Below, piece after piece: positions 1 through 10,550 of a stretch of DNA of 64,000 bases. Source of the DNA: Bolinopsis microptera. Taxonomy: Eukaryota > Ctenophora > Tentaculata > Lobata > Bolinopsidae. Location: contig NC_087073.1 of NCBI RefSeq assembly GCF_026151205.1, positions 9,091,411 to 9,155,410 of the forward strand. The letters are read 5' to 3'. The notes under the pieces are model-generated. The model searched no databases and was not told the DNA's origin. It saw only the letters and a program-made list of their open reading frames with translations. The position numbers were made by a program, and so were the translations under genes. Each line of letters opens with the position of its first letter. Positions within the stretch are counted from its first letter, which is position 1.

Positions 1-180
1 GCTACACCAGGAAGTGACACATTGGTCAGCTCGCCCGACGACATGTCAACTAGTGACAGACTGGTTTTGCCGCCCCTAGACTCGTTAGAAAGGCCCCCCA
101 TCCCTCCTCGTCCCACCCGGACTCCATCCCGGAGTCCGCCTGCTATTCCCACTTCTATATGTGAGGAGCAGGTCGGCTGA
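1..180 (+). CDS. Last coding exon of an unidentified gene, proline-rich C-terminus
   Basis: The frame starting at base 1 is open for 59 codons and stops with TGA at 178-180. The peptide is Ser/Asp-rich, then strongly proline-rich, with the stretch LERPPIPPRPTRTPSRSPP. This contains PxxPR-type SH3-ligand cores, as in tails of cytoplasmic signalling or adaptor proteins. It ends ICEEQVG. GC content is clearly higher than in the AT-rich sequence that follows, which supports coding. The exon start lies outside the window, so the family cannot be recognised. The gene is convergent with FAIM on the other strand. The only alternative is a chance open frame, which the compositional switch exactly at the stop argues against. 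Confidence 0.6.
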   Translation, partial: ATPGSDTLVSSPDDMSTSDRLVLPPLDSLERPPIPPRPTRTPSRSPPAIPTSICEEQVG

Positions 181-1525
181 GGGACTCACTTTAGGACAAT
201 TATAGTTCATCAGTTCATGTTATGTTTTGTTGTTTCATATCTCGAGATTGTCGGTTCTGGAAAATGCGAAGATTGCTAGACAGTGGTTGTTGTCAGCTAG
301 TAGCATGTTATTGACGCAAGAAAGGCGCAGCAAACTTGACTTTTCTCTGGAAAGAGAATAAGACTGCGAATCTTAAGACTGTTTTTACGATTTTGATGAA
401 TTTAATGATCGATATTTTGATGTGTTGATTGTATTGATAATTTCAAGACTCTATCATCATTTTATTTGTTTATATATGAGGTTGCTGTGATGTTACGAGG
501 CGAAATTAAAGTTTTTACCTCTCCTGTTTATTGTTTATAAAAGGTCTTGCTAGATAAAATGGAAAACGAACTTCCTAGTAGACCTAAAACTAACCCAGTA
601 AATTTATCATCAATTGTATTTATTTCTTAGTTAAATCTTGATTCATTACACACTAATTATTAACGTTTTAGTTGAACTTTAGTCCTAAAATTTATTTGTT
701 TATATTCATATTAACTGTCTTTTGATTTATCATTTAGGTATACTTTAGGTTTTATAAAGTCCTAACACATTGCATAATTGACTGATATTGCATTTTGTTT
801 GGACACGTGGGTGTTGAACATATTTTTAGGCTCGGAATGCCAGAATGAGACTAAGCAACAGGCTATACAATTAACCGTTTTGTTTTATTCGTTTCACTCT
901 GTATCTGCTCATACAGCGTTTATGTTTTCTGTTTTTTTACTGCTTGATATGTAAATATACACATTTCCCGTCATGTCCCTAATGATAGTTAAAATCAAAA
1001 ATGTTAAATTATTTATTTTTTTACAATTACAAATTCTGAGTTTTATTTCTTGATTCCAAAAACATAGAAACGATGGAAATTTTTGAACGAAAAGCATAAC
1101 AATAATTTATATTTTTGGTATTCAATATCAACAATTTCGGAATGGCAATATCCATCACACGATAATCAGATGAATATCAATAAACAAAAAGTCTAGCAAT
1201 TTTCCAGCACACATTAAGAAAATAAAGCCTTGCTTTTCAATTAGCCATATTGAAACGAGAAATCTTCTAGAAGATCGAGGTCCTAATAGAAATATTAGAC
1301 AATCTTCAAATAAATGTTATCTCATCCACTTCTGTTGTCTACGTAGTTTCATCAATTGAAATCTTCAAATTAATGGAATTAAATTGGCGGTCCAGCTAAA
1401 CGGTCCAGCTTACTTAAATTGAAGAAAAAAAACCAAATCCTGTATTATAAAGTTATATTATCAGCATAAAATTTGTTTTTCCTACACACATGCAGCCCAT
1501 AGAAAGTCAAAAATACATTAAACCG
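181..1525. other. 3' flanks between two convergent genes
   Basis: AT-rich sequence without a credible coding exon. It should contain the 3' UTR of the upstream + strand gene: possible poly(A) signals are ATTAAA near 505 and AATAAA near 1225. The short open frames here are low-complexity and AT-driven. Confidence 0.5.
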
Positions 1526-1531
1526 TTTATT
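1526..1531 (-). terminator. Poly(A) signal of FAIM
   Basis: TTTATT on the + strand reads AATAAA on the - strand. It lies about 55 bases downstream of the FAIM stop codon (1585), which fits a very short 3' UTR. Confidence 0.5.
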
Positions 1532-1584
1532 ATCGATCGTGTTTGGTGGAAATCCTAACAAATTTCACGATAATTAATATTGTT

Positions 1585-4500
1585 TCAAGACGCCTCTTCC
1601 ATAGCATCAGGAACTTGAGTGTCCCCGATGAAAAGACTGTAAATAATACCTTCTCTTCTTTTTCCTGATGTTACTGCTCTTATCACCGCTGGTTGGGTAT
1701 CGATCATAAAGTGAGTCTCTGTTCCGTTCTCAGTAAACTCACCCTGGAAGGATATATATGTATGAGATATTAGATATGGGATAAAATGTCTGGAATATAA
1801 CAGAATAGTCATGGTATATTTTGTCAAACACACTTTTTATAAAACATATTAATTATACGAAGTTGCAAGTTGATAAAACAATCATTTAATAAAACAAGAG
1901 TTTGGTTGGTGTAACTGCAAATCTTTGCCCATGTCTTCATATGGAATAAAGGATTTCATTGGTTAAGCAGAGGTTGACTCACCATAGCATCGAGCTTTTG
2001 TCCGTCTAACCACACATTAAGACTGTCTCTCTCTGAAATATTAGATATTTTAAACAAAACTATAACATTTTATTTCCAGACGCTGTGCGCGCTTGTGCGC
2101 GCAATACACTGACTGCCGAAAAACGTTTTTTCTATTATAAATTAGACTTCGCCGCGTTATTTTCCTTAAAGTTTTGGATTGTAATACAGGTTGTAAATTT
2201 GAAGGCCAATATACAGTAGTAGTTTTTATAAGCACGTTAGGCACATCTAGACTTGCTTTCAATTTCAAGTAGAACACATGACATAGTCTGCGCGAATATT
2301 CTTCATCCAGCGACCTATATCATGAGATAACGAATCAAGCTGAGAGCTATGAAATTAGTTATTGAATTCTGAGAATTATTAGTGATAAGGCGATGTTAAT
2401 AACAAAATCAACGGGCAACGAGTGAGGCTGACGTTGACACTGTGCTCCCTGGCCCTGTTCCAACACTTTAACCATGACTCGTCACGAGATTAATTTTGAA
2501 GTTCGGAATTGTCAATTGTGATGTCTGGAGGCTTGGAGCAGTAGCAGATGCTAAGAAAATTTGACTATATTTTTTAGTGCGGTTTAATAAAATTGGCCCC
2601 AAGTATTTGCGGGAGGTGAGAAACTATTTGCACATGCCAGCAGCTCATATACTTGATAAGCAGCTGATTACCCGTTACTGCAAGCGGACTTGTTAGAGCT
2701 AGTTGGGAGTATGATCAGATATTTCAGCACTTTTTTGTTTGTTAAATTTTAGTGAGATGGTTCCAGTCAACTTTTTGCATATCTCGAACTAAAGTTCGGA
2801 CTTGCTTGATTTAGGCAAGCTTATTATTGGTAATAATCAATGTCATGTGTATAAACAATATAATTACTCCACCTCCTAGAAACGCAATCTTGGGGGTGGC
2901 CGACAACTGAACCCAATTGAACATAATTCCCACTTACCAATCAGCTTGATTGGTTAGGGTTGGGGTTAGGGTTAGGGTCAGGGTTAGGGTTTGGGTTAGG
3001 GTTAGAGTTAGGGTTAATCTAAATGTCTTAATTGGGTTCAGTTGTCCGGTAGCCAATATTGGTTCTTAATGTGACAGAACGTGGGGTCCTCAGTGGAAGT
3101 AGTAAATACTTTACATATTATACATCCTGGTATATACTTAATTTATAAGGTATTACGAATATTCTTCGAAACAGAATATAAATTATTGTTTAGAATTTGC
3201 TCTTCGTCGAACATAGTAAAATTCAATTTTTTGACATCTTTGATTTGATTTGACTTCAAGAGTAAGTCTCGGGCACAGCCTCAGCAACACTGGACTGATA
3301 TTGAACGTGAATTGCCGTTTTGACAAGCAATACAAAATTCAGCAATAAAAAAGACAACAAAGTAAATTTAGCATGTAAGAGCTTTTAAGATTTCAAATGA
3401 CACAGCTTGACAAAACTCATTAAACATTAATAAAGTTATACCATGAGAGATTTTAGCTCTGTACAAAATACAAAATCATGAATTATTCTTCAGTTAATTT
3501 CAGCTTCAAATTGTACCTAACCCTCAATCTATTTTCTTATTTTTAAGATTCAAAATCTTACGAGCACGTCCCCGATTCCATTATATAATCAGTCGTTCAT
3601 CAAAAAGTGACCCAGAATTTAGGTCTAACGCACATAACATCATACAAAACAAACACTTCAGGATCCGCTACATTGTTTACACAAGACTGATAAGGACTCC
3701 CATCCTCTGATACGGGCGGCTTTGTGTCCCCTGGTTTACCTCTACAGTAATTCGCCACCACCACCTCACACAGCACGATATCACGTGACTGCGAGAAGTG
3801 GAGAGCGTATGATTCGTCACGTGCCAAGTGGAGACCAGTTCCGTACTTCTTCATAAGAGGAGGTGTGTCGTTCAGGAGGAGACCATGTTGGGCTACAGCC
3901 GTGAGGTCGGTCCCCACAGCAGGGTGGAACAAGTGTAGGGTTTTGTTTTCTTTCAGCCTTTTTGAGAACTGTTTATCTAACAAGTTAGAGGACACAGATT
4001 GGATCTTCGTTGGATTTTCATCTGATTTTAGACATGACATGACAAACTCCTGCTCATCTTTAGTGGCCTCCCTGACACAAGTGTGGTATTCGTGATCTGG
4101 ATCCTCCTTGCCTGTCACAATTCCCGCACATCTCGGTACAGAGCGGTGTATGGGTCTCCTGCAAATCTTCCTGATGTTTCTGCAATTATCCTCCTTCATC
4201 TGCATCCCCCCGAACAATAGCACAAAATCAGAGTCTGATATCTTGAAATGCTGTTTCTCACTCCCGTTAAGATAGGCTGTCTCTATCACGTGACTTGGCA
4301 ACTCAAGTTGAGGAGTGTGTTTACCTTGAGTTACACAGGACGGGAACTCATGCCACACGTTATCCATCTCCTCCCAGTGCCAGTGGTAGGCAGTTGCCAG
4401 GGAGCCCAGGTGTCGTCCTCCATGTACTGGACCCGTGGACATACGCCGTATCCGGAAATCTCCATCCATCATAGTCATAGTAGGGAAGTCTATGATAGCA

Positions 4501-7500
4501 ATACTGCCATTAATCTTGATCTCCACTGTCCTAATAATAGGATTACAGTAAGCTTTCTCCAGGATCAGGACACTATCCCTGTCCCAGTTGTCCCAAGTAG
4601 CATCTTCTGTCATGTATTGCCACCAGAACGGCAAGTTTATGTGGTGAAATGGACACGAGTCACTTTTACCACACTTTCCCACCAAGTTCCACACACAAAT
4701 CTCACAATCGTGGTTGTGTATTTTCGTGTCATTTTGCAGCATGTTCATAGCAATGGCTGTCACTGAAGTCTGAGAGTTGATAACTTGAAGGAGGGCTTTT
4801 GAGTCCATGCGTAGGCCCCCACAAGTATCGACTATCTTCCGATTATGCTTGGAATTCATATCATGGGAGTGGGAACAGGAGGCATCAAAATTCTTACAGT
4901 GTCCAGATGCGAACTTCTTGCACAGATGGAAAAAGAGACAAGGTCCAAGACATCCTGTGTCACTGTTGTAATATTCACAAACCTGCGGAAATCTCAACTG
5001 ATCCGGGGTGCACTTCTCGAACAAGATCGGAGTTTCCGGCCGGATAATGAACTTTGTGTATTTCAGGAGACGTTTCAGAAGTATGGGACTGAGTTTCTGC
5101 AACAAAGGATATTTCTTGTAAATGACAGCATTGTCCGGGTTTTTACTGATGTTCTGTCTACACGTCTTGCACGTGCTGATCTTGCTAGGCCAGTGTGTAC
5201 ACACGTGGAACGCGCCACACTTACAGTCCTCATCACGGCACACCATGAAGGGTACCGAGATAACAATCCTGTTCTCCTTTCCTCGCTTGATAAGAGAGCA
5301 GTGATTGTCAACAAAGAGCAGTGGACCTCCTGCACCAGCTACAAGTTTGAAGTACTGTTTGTTTTGTCCGTACACCCGGTTGAAGAGTTGTAAAACATGC
5401 TGTTTTCCACCAACATCCAGCAGGCTGACCAACAGATCTAATTCCACTTCTTCAGCCATGTTCTAACCGAGGTTCTCCTAACAAACTTCCTGGTTTCTTG
5501 GTTTAACAAATTAAAGTGGACGATAAAGAAGATACACGCGTTAATACACGACTATAATTCACAAAGAGACAATGTATCGCTACGGCAGCTTGCAAGATGA
5601 ATCGAAAAAGAACATGTTTGCAATTCCTTCGTGACTATAGAATCCGTGCTTGCCACCCGCCATCACACCAATGTTAGGTGCAATAGTCTGCTTCATAATC
5701 GTGATTATTTAACATTGTGATAATTTCGTGAACCATGTTGATCCATTGGCATGCACAATATTGCGAGTAATGGACTATTCCACAGAATTGAAAAAACGAT
5801 AAACGAGACATGCATAATATTGAATAATTACTAAATCGGAACCAAATAGGGGCATACAAACTGGACTGCAATGTAATATGTAGTACCGTAAAGTACGCAA
5901 TTCTTGGGCAAATTAGTGAATCTGTTGCCATGGGCACACTGTAACGGAGAAACTCGAGGGGGCCGGCATATTTACTAAGAGCTGACAATTAGGACACTGC
6001 TACTAGACCAAGAGTATGTAAAGAGCCGAGCATCATAGCATGCCTGCATAAATTATGTTCCGAACTGAATGAAACATAATATACCCCATGCAACTAATTT
6101 CTCGAATTTCAACTGTTAATTTTACAAATTTTAAGTGCGAACAATAACATTCGGAATAAGCATTCTAAATATGAATATGGGGTGTTAACATTGTTGCGAA
6201 ACGTTCATTTTTTCAAAGTTTAAAGACCAAAATCGAATTGAGCATTGACCGGCACGGATGACTTTGAAGCATGAGTTTTGGGAATGAAATTAGCTGGGTG
6301 TTTTTTTTGGTGTAATATTTCAATTTGTGTTCAAATTTTGTTCGCATGATTTCAATTAATATTTTTCATTCGTCTTCATCCAATCATGCTCATGACTCTA
6401 AATGGTAATATAATATTTTGTCTGTTAGATTACATTAATCAGATAACTTGTAGATAAATTAACAGATTAATAAAACACAGATTAAATTATAACGAACCGA
6501 GGACGACTCTGTGAGGGTTTCCTCCTACTCGTGGTATCCACGTTCTACATACTTTCTTCCTGTTTTCAACAAATCTCTTCAAACTCTTCCCATCCACCTC
6601 CAGTATGTAGGTGTAACTAAGGGGAATTTAGTATGATTAATAGAATATATTTAACATTCAAGGGGATACTAATTTTGTTAAAGCTACATGGCAATTCTTA
6701 TTTCTTCGTGATGTTCAACTAACTTTGTTGGTCAGCTCATTTAAGTTTTGCAAAAACGAAAATAACTTGGATAAAACGCTTAGTCGGTGTGCAACTCATA
6801 ATTTGACAGTTATTTATTTACATAATCAATGTGAAATATTATGAACATAACTCGAAGCACACCTAGATCAGCACACCCCATGCAAATCAGCAGCAGAGCT
6901 GGTTTGTGTTTATAATTATAGACAAGTATTCGTGTTGATTATTGGACAAATACTACAGTTGAAACGCCATCCACGAAATTTCATGGTATTCCACCATAAT
7001 ACAAAGAGGAAATTCGATCACCATTTGTTGCCCACAGGAAGGACAGAATTAAACTCACTAAGATTGTTTGAAACTTCCTTCATAGTCCCCATGAAGGGAC
7101 CTGAGAATTATATAATAAAAATCAATACAACAGGATTAACTATTTAATAATTGAATCTAGCGTCAAGAATCCATTTTCATACCACATTTTCATACCACTA
7201 GACAAAAAAAAATTGAAAATACCGATACCCAAAGCCGCACCGAACGGAATTGATTCATTATGGCACTTACTTAAGACCATTTGCTTCGATAATGACACAA
7301 GCTTTGTATTTCCCTATCAAGAAAGACTCCTTGCCAACAAGTTTAAACTGCCAGCCTGTGTTCCGGACTTCTTTACCGTCAACTAAAATAACTCTCCGGC
7401 CACTGGTTGTACCGTGCTGAAACCTAAGCAATTCAATGTTAATTATTAATTATTAATTAATTAGTTCAACGTTTATTAAAGAATCTATAATTGAAGTTAG

Positions 7501-7726
7501 CTATCGGAAGTTCTAGCCAATTGGTTGGTTCTTCTGGTCAGTGAGAGGAACAATCTGTAATGTAGTATAATATGTAGTTTAAATATAACTGTCTTTACAA
7601 ATTCAAGTTAAATTTCAAAGGAGTAAAGACCGAATGTGGGGGTGCACACCTGACACAGTGTTTTCCATCGGGTAAGTTGAGATCCCACTGCGCTACATCA
7701 TCATAACTTTCTAAGTCATTTGACAT
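1585..7726 (-). CDS. FAIM: Fas apoptotic inhibitory molecule (FAIM), complete, five exons
   Basis: Five exons on the - strand join in frame with GT-AG borders: 7726-7650, 7423-7271, 6616-6498, 2032-1983 and 1743-1585. The protein is 185 residues, against about 179 for vertebrate short FAIM, and it matches that family from end to end. Recognisable blocks are AQWDLNLPDGKHCVRFQHG, then VDGKEVRNTGWQFKLVGKES, YILEVDGKSLKRF, ERDSLNVWLDGQKLDA and GEFTENGTETHF, ending near SGKRREGIIYSLFI. FAIM is a small cytosolic all-beta protein that protects cells from Fas-induced death and counters protein aggregation; this is family knowledge. The start ATG at 7726 gives the family's usual N-terminus (MSNDLE...). 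Introns are 226, 654, 4465 and 239 bases. The third holds a complete PARP-family gene in the same orientation. A tandem satellite begins about 45 bases upstream of the start codon. Identification is secure; 5' noncoding exons were not located. Confidence 0.93.
2893..3056. mobile_element. Small inverted-repeat element with a TTAGGG-like core
   Basis: The arms CCGACAACTGAACCCAATT (from about 2899) and AATTGGGTTCAGTTGTCCGG (to about 3050) are near-perfect inverted repeats. They flank a tract at about 2952-3016 made of TTAGGG and variants (TTGGGG, TCAGGG, TTTGGG, TTAGAG). The whole is about 160 bases, like a MITE carrying interstitial telomere-like DNA. No transposase is present. Simple decay of an old telomeric insertion would not explain the flanking inverted repeats. 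Confidence 0.6.
3600..5459 (-). CDS. PARP12/ZC3HAV1 (PARP13)-like CCCH-WWE-PARP protein, single exon
   Basis: A 619-codon uninterrupted frame starts at ATG 5459. The N-terminus matches the winged-helix start of PARP12/PARP13, followed by a Cys/His cluster at residues 74-87. CCCH fingers are at C161-C170-C174-H178, C180-C188-C195-H199 and C255-C263-C269-H273. Two WWE-like modules follow, at about 277-345 (FWWQYM...WDNW) and about 355-430 (YHWHWEEMDNVWHEF). The PARP catalytic fold spans about 455-619, with LFHP (H512), YGTGLHLARDESYALHF and SCVNNVADPEVFVLYD. The family binds RNA through the fingers and mono-ADP-ribosylates targets, or in PARP13 is inactive and directs viral RNA decay. Here the usual catalytic tyrosine of GxYFA is H544 and the third position is V602, so activity is doubtful. 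The gene lies within FAIM intron 3 on the same strand and has no introns, which suggests a retrocopy origin. Many open frames on the opposite strand are shadows. Confidence 0.9.
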   Translation of the reverse strand: MAEEVELDLLVSLLDVGGKQHVLQLFNRVYGQNKQYFKLVAGAGGPLLFVDNHCSLIKRGKENRIVISVPFMVCRDEDCKCGAFHVCTHWPSKISTCKTCRQNISKNPDNAVIYKKYPLLQKLSPILLKRLLKYTKFIIRPETPILFEKCTPDQLRFPQVCEYYNSDTGCLGPCLFFHLCKKFASGHCKNFDASCSHSHDMNSKHNRKIVDTCGGLRMDSKALLQVINSQTSVTAIAMNMLQNDTKIHNHDCEICVWNLVGKCGKSDSCPFHHINLPFWWQYMTEDATWDNWDRDSVLILEKAYCNPIIRTVEIKINGSIAIIDFPTMTMMDGDFRIRRMSTGPVHGGRHLGSLATAYHWHWEEMDNVWHEFPSCVTQGKHTPQLELPSHVIETAYLNGSEKQHFKISDSDFVLLFGGMQMKEDNCRNIRKICRRPIHRSVPRCAGIVTGKEDPDHEYHTCVREATKDEQEFVMSCLKSDENPTKIQSVSSNLLDKQFSKRLKENKTLHLFHPAVGTDLTAVAQHGLLLNDTPPLMKKYGTGLHLARDESYALHFSQSRDIVLCEVVVANYCRGKPGDTKPPVSEDGSPYQSCVNNVADPEVFVLYDVMCVRPKFWVTF

Positions 7727-7769
7727 ATCTAACAAGAAAACTGAGATGGATTTTTCAGATGAAGACAGC

Positions 7770-9197
7770 TTTAAATGATGATGATATGAAACCAAAATAA
7801 GGTACTGGGAGTCAAAATCCCGAATAGAATCGCAAAATCATATTGTCCCAATCTCTGTCCCATTTTCAGTTTTTGAATCTATGAAATTTCCAGGACCAAA
7901 ATTTTACAGTTTTGACTGATTTTTGCACCCACAACTAACTAGTAAGTCAACTATAGATGCCATATGACACGATTGAGTTGCTGGAAGTTTTATTTTGGTC
8001 GGAGGAAGCCCACAGAAGATAGCTTACCAAAACGAAAAGTTGTATTTTCAAAATCCTGTCCCATTTTCAAATATGAAATTTTCTGAACACAAATTTGACA
8101 GATTGGATGAACTTTTTGCCCAGAAACCAATTAGTCAGTTAATTGATGATGGTATGAAACCAAATCGAGGTACTGGGAGTCAAAATCCCGAATAAAATTG
8201 CAAAATCATATTGTCCCAATCTCTGTCCCATTTTCAGTTTTTGAAGATGAAAATTCCACGACCGAAATTTTACAGTTTTGACTGACTTTTCACCCACAAC
8301 CAATTAGCAAGTCAACTTTAGATGCGATATGACACGATTGAGGTGCTGGAAGTTTTATTTTGGTCGGAGGAAGCTCACAGTAGAAAGCTTAACAAAACGA
8401 AAAGTTGTATTTTCAAAATCCTGTCCCATTTTCAAATATGAAATTTTCTGAACACAAATTTGACAGATTGGATGAACTTTTTGCCCAGAAACCAATTAGT
8501 CAGTTAATTGATGATGGTATGAAACCAAATTGAGGTACTGGGAGTCAAAATCCCGAATAAAATTGCAAAATCATATTGTCCCAATCTCTGTCCCATTTTC
8601 AGTTTTTGAAGATGAAAATTCCACGACCGAAATTTTACAGTTTTGACTGACTTTTCACCCACAACCAATTAGCAAGTCAACTTTAGATGCGATATGACAC
8701 GATTGAGGTGCTGGAAGTTTTATTTTGGTCGGAGGAAGCTCACAGTAGAAAGCTTAACAAAACGAAAAGTTGTATTTTCAAAATCCTGTCCCATTTTCAA
8801 ATATGAAATTTTCTGAACACAAATTTGACAGATTGGATTAATTTTTTGTCCAGAAACCAATTAGTCAGTTAATTGATGATGGTATGAAACCAAATTGAGG
8901 TACTGGGAGTCAAAATCCCGAATAAAATTGCAAAATCATATTGTCCCAATCTCTGTCCCATTTTCAGTTTTTGAAGATGAAATTTCCAGGACCGAAATTT
9001 TACAGTTTTGACTGACTTTTTCACCCACAACTATAGATGCCATGTGACACGATTGAGGTGCCCACAGTAGAAAGCTTAACAAAACGAAAAGTTGTATTTT
9101 CAAAATCCTGTCCCATTTTCAAATATGAAATTTTCTGAACACAAATTTGACAGATTGTATGAACTTTTTGCCTAGAAAGCAATTAGTCAGTTAAGGT
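7770..9197. repeat. Dimeric ~365-bp tandem satellite, about four copies
   Basis: The landmark GGTACTGGGAGTCAAAATCC recurs at 7801, 8169, 8534 and 8899, giving a period of 365-368 bases. The last copy carries an internal deletion near 9030-9060. Each unit is itself two diverged halves of about 180 bases. Both halves share CTGTCCCATTTTCA, an ACAG...TTTT...CC core, ACCAATTAG..AGT, a GATG..ATATGA/GGTATGA block and GAGGT.CTGG.AGT. The array starts just upstream of FAIM exon 1, so it occupies the FAIM 5' flank or 5' UTR. The copies are very similar, so amplification is recent. Confidence 0.9.
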
Positions 9198-9509
9198 GAC
9201 ATACAAACATTTTGCAATCTACAGGAGGAATTACTGGGTTGGGTGCCAAATATACAAATAATCACTTAATTCAACTATAATCACTAAAATATATATTTTG
9301 ATTTCCGCTTTTTACATAATGACATGATTGGTCATCTGGCCAAAAATATCATGGAATTCAGAACCTTTATTGGCACAAGCTACAACATGAAATACCGTTC
9401 TAAGTAATACAACATTTTGGGGTAAATCACATTTAGTATAATAATTTAATTTAATTTGTAAAGTTCGTAGATTACTCTACAGGGTCATCGAATAGTTCGA
9501 CCGCCCTTG
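9198..9509. other. Gene-free stretch
   Basis: Unremarkable AT-rich sequence between the satellite and the SINE. I see no coding or structural signal. Confidence 0.5.
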
Positions 9510-9750
9510 TTTTACAGTACACTACATTGTAGATGTTCTGAAGGAGTATCCTAAGATTCTTGATCTTTTGGCACAGGCACCCCTCCTCATTTAACCCTCA
9601 ATCAAGTTTCCTATCATTCGGCTGAGTCGACCGAAGAGATCGCATAGATCCAATGAATCCTTAGCTACTCCCTGACTGAGTGAAACTGGGATTCGAACCC
9701 TGAACCTTCTGTACAGAAGGCGGAAGCTCTAACCACTAGGCCACCCAGCC
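9510..9750 (-). mobile_element. tRNA-derived SINE, full head
   Basis: Read on the - strand from 9750, the element begins GGCTGGGTGGCCTAGTGGTT. It has an A box (TGGCCTAGTGG, 9733-9743) and a B box (GGTTCGAATCC, 9689-9699) at tRNA spacing. The putative anticodon arm is degenerate (CCTTC/GAAGG with a six-base loop), so it is not a working tRNA gene. A body of about 170 bases follows. The body recurs without the tRNA head at 25157-25310. No clear target-site duplication was found. Confidence 0.8.
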
Positions 9751-10024
9751 ATAGTAACTACAAACAACATACCCAACCTTACCATCCTCCCTCATTATTA
9801 TTTTAAAAGTAAAAAACATACAACAGCAGTAAAATGGACAAAAATACTTACGATCTTAGATGTGAGATATAGTATTTGGGCAGAAAACATATTTCCACAG
9901 TTAGATTACGAAAAATGTATTCGTTATTAAAAATTGTAAACAAATGGTGGTAAACTGATGGTGTATAAACTTTAATAAACTAAACTATGTGTTAGGTGCA
10001 TAGGAAAAATATTTCATATAGTAT

Positions 10025-10500
10025 AAAGCTACAGAAATCAGTGACGAATATAAAGTTGGTTAAATTATTATATTGTATGTACAAAACACAATAAATATAT
10101 ATACACTAATAATTATAAATCTAGGCATTAAAATCTGAATTCTAAAGTAATCACATAAAAATGATAATATAAATGTGGCATAAAACATCACGATTAGATA
10201 TAAATATTAATTACACAGTATTGAATAAATTATAAGGCTAATTCTACAACATTTAGCAAAAAATTTCAACCCTTTAAATCTATGGCGAATATAAAGTTGG
10301 TTAAATTAGAAACAGACAGTTGTATGAACAAAACATAATATACACTAATAATTATGAATCTACATATTTAAATCTGAATTCTATTGTAATCACATACAAA
10401 TTATAATATAAATGTGGTATAAAACATCACGATTAGATATAAATATTAATTACACAGTATTGAATAAATTACAAGCTAATCCTGCAACATTTACCAAAGA
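10025..10500. repeat. Local tandem duplication, ~239-bp period
   Basis: Segments containing GAATATAAAGTTGGTTAAAT and CGATTAGATATAAATATTAA occur twice, at about 10044/10285 and 10191/10430. Small differences point to an older duplication. It lies just downstream of the SDR stop codon and may contribute to that gene's 3' UTR. The stretch 9751-10024 shows nothing else. Confidence 0.75.
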
Positions 10501-10550
10501 TTTTCAACCCTTGAGGCAATCTGGTACAGTCTGTAAGAAATAGAAACAAT

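Larger units (their letters stand above)
2033..6497 (-). other. FAIM intron 3, host of a nested gene
   Basis: Contents: a TIR-flanked TTAGGG tract (2893-3056), the intronless PARP12-like gene (3600-5459) and otherwise AT-rich sequence. The stretches 2033-2890, 3057-3599 and 5460-6497 show no convincing exon. The promoter and 3' end of the nested gene must lie within them. Confidence 0.7.

Noticed and set aside
3865-5393. Several + strand open frames of 60-182 codons
   Set aside because: They lie antisense to the PARP12-like gene, have no family resemblance and share its codon-driven openness.
9680-9750. Functional tRNA gene
   Set aside because: The anticodon arm is malformed and the sequence continues into a repeated SINE body.
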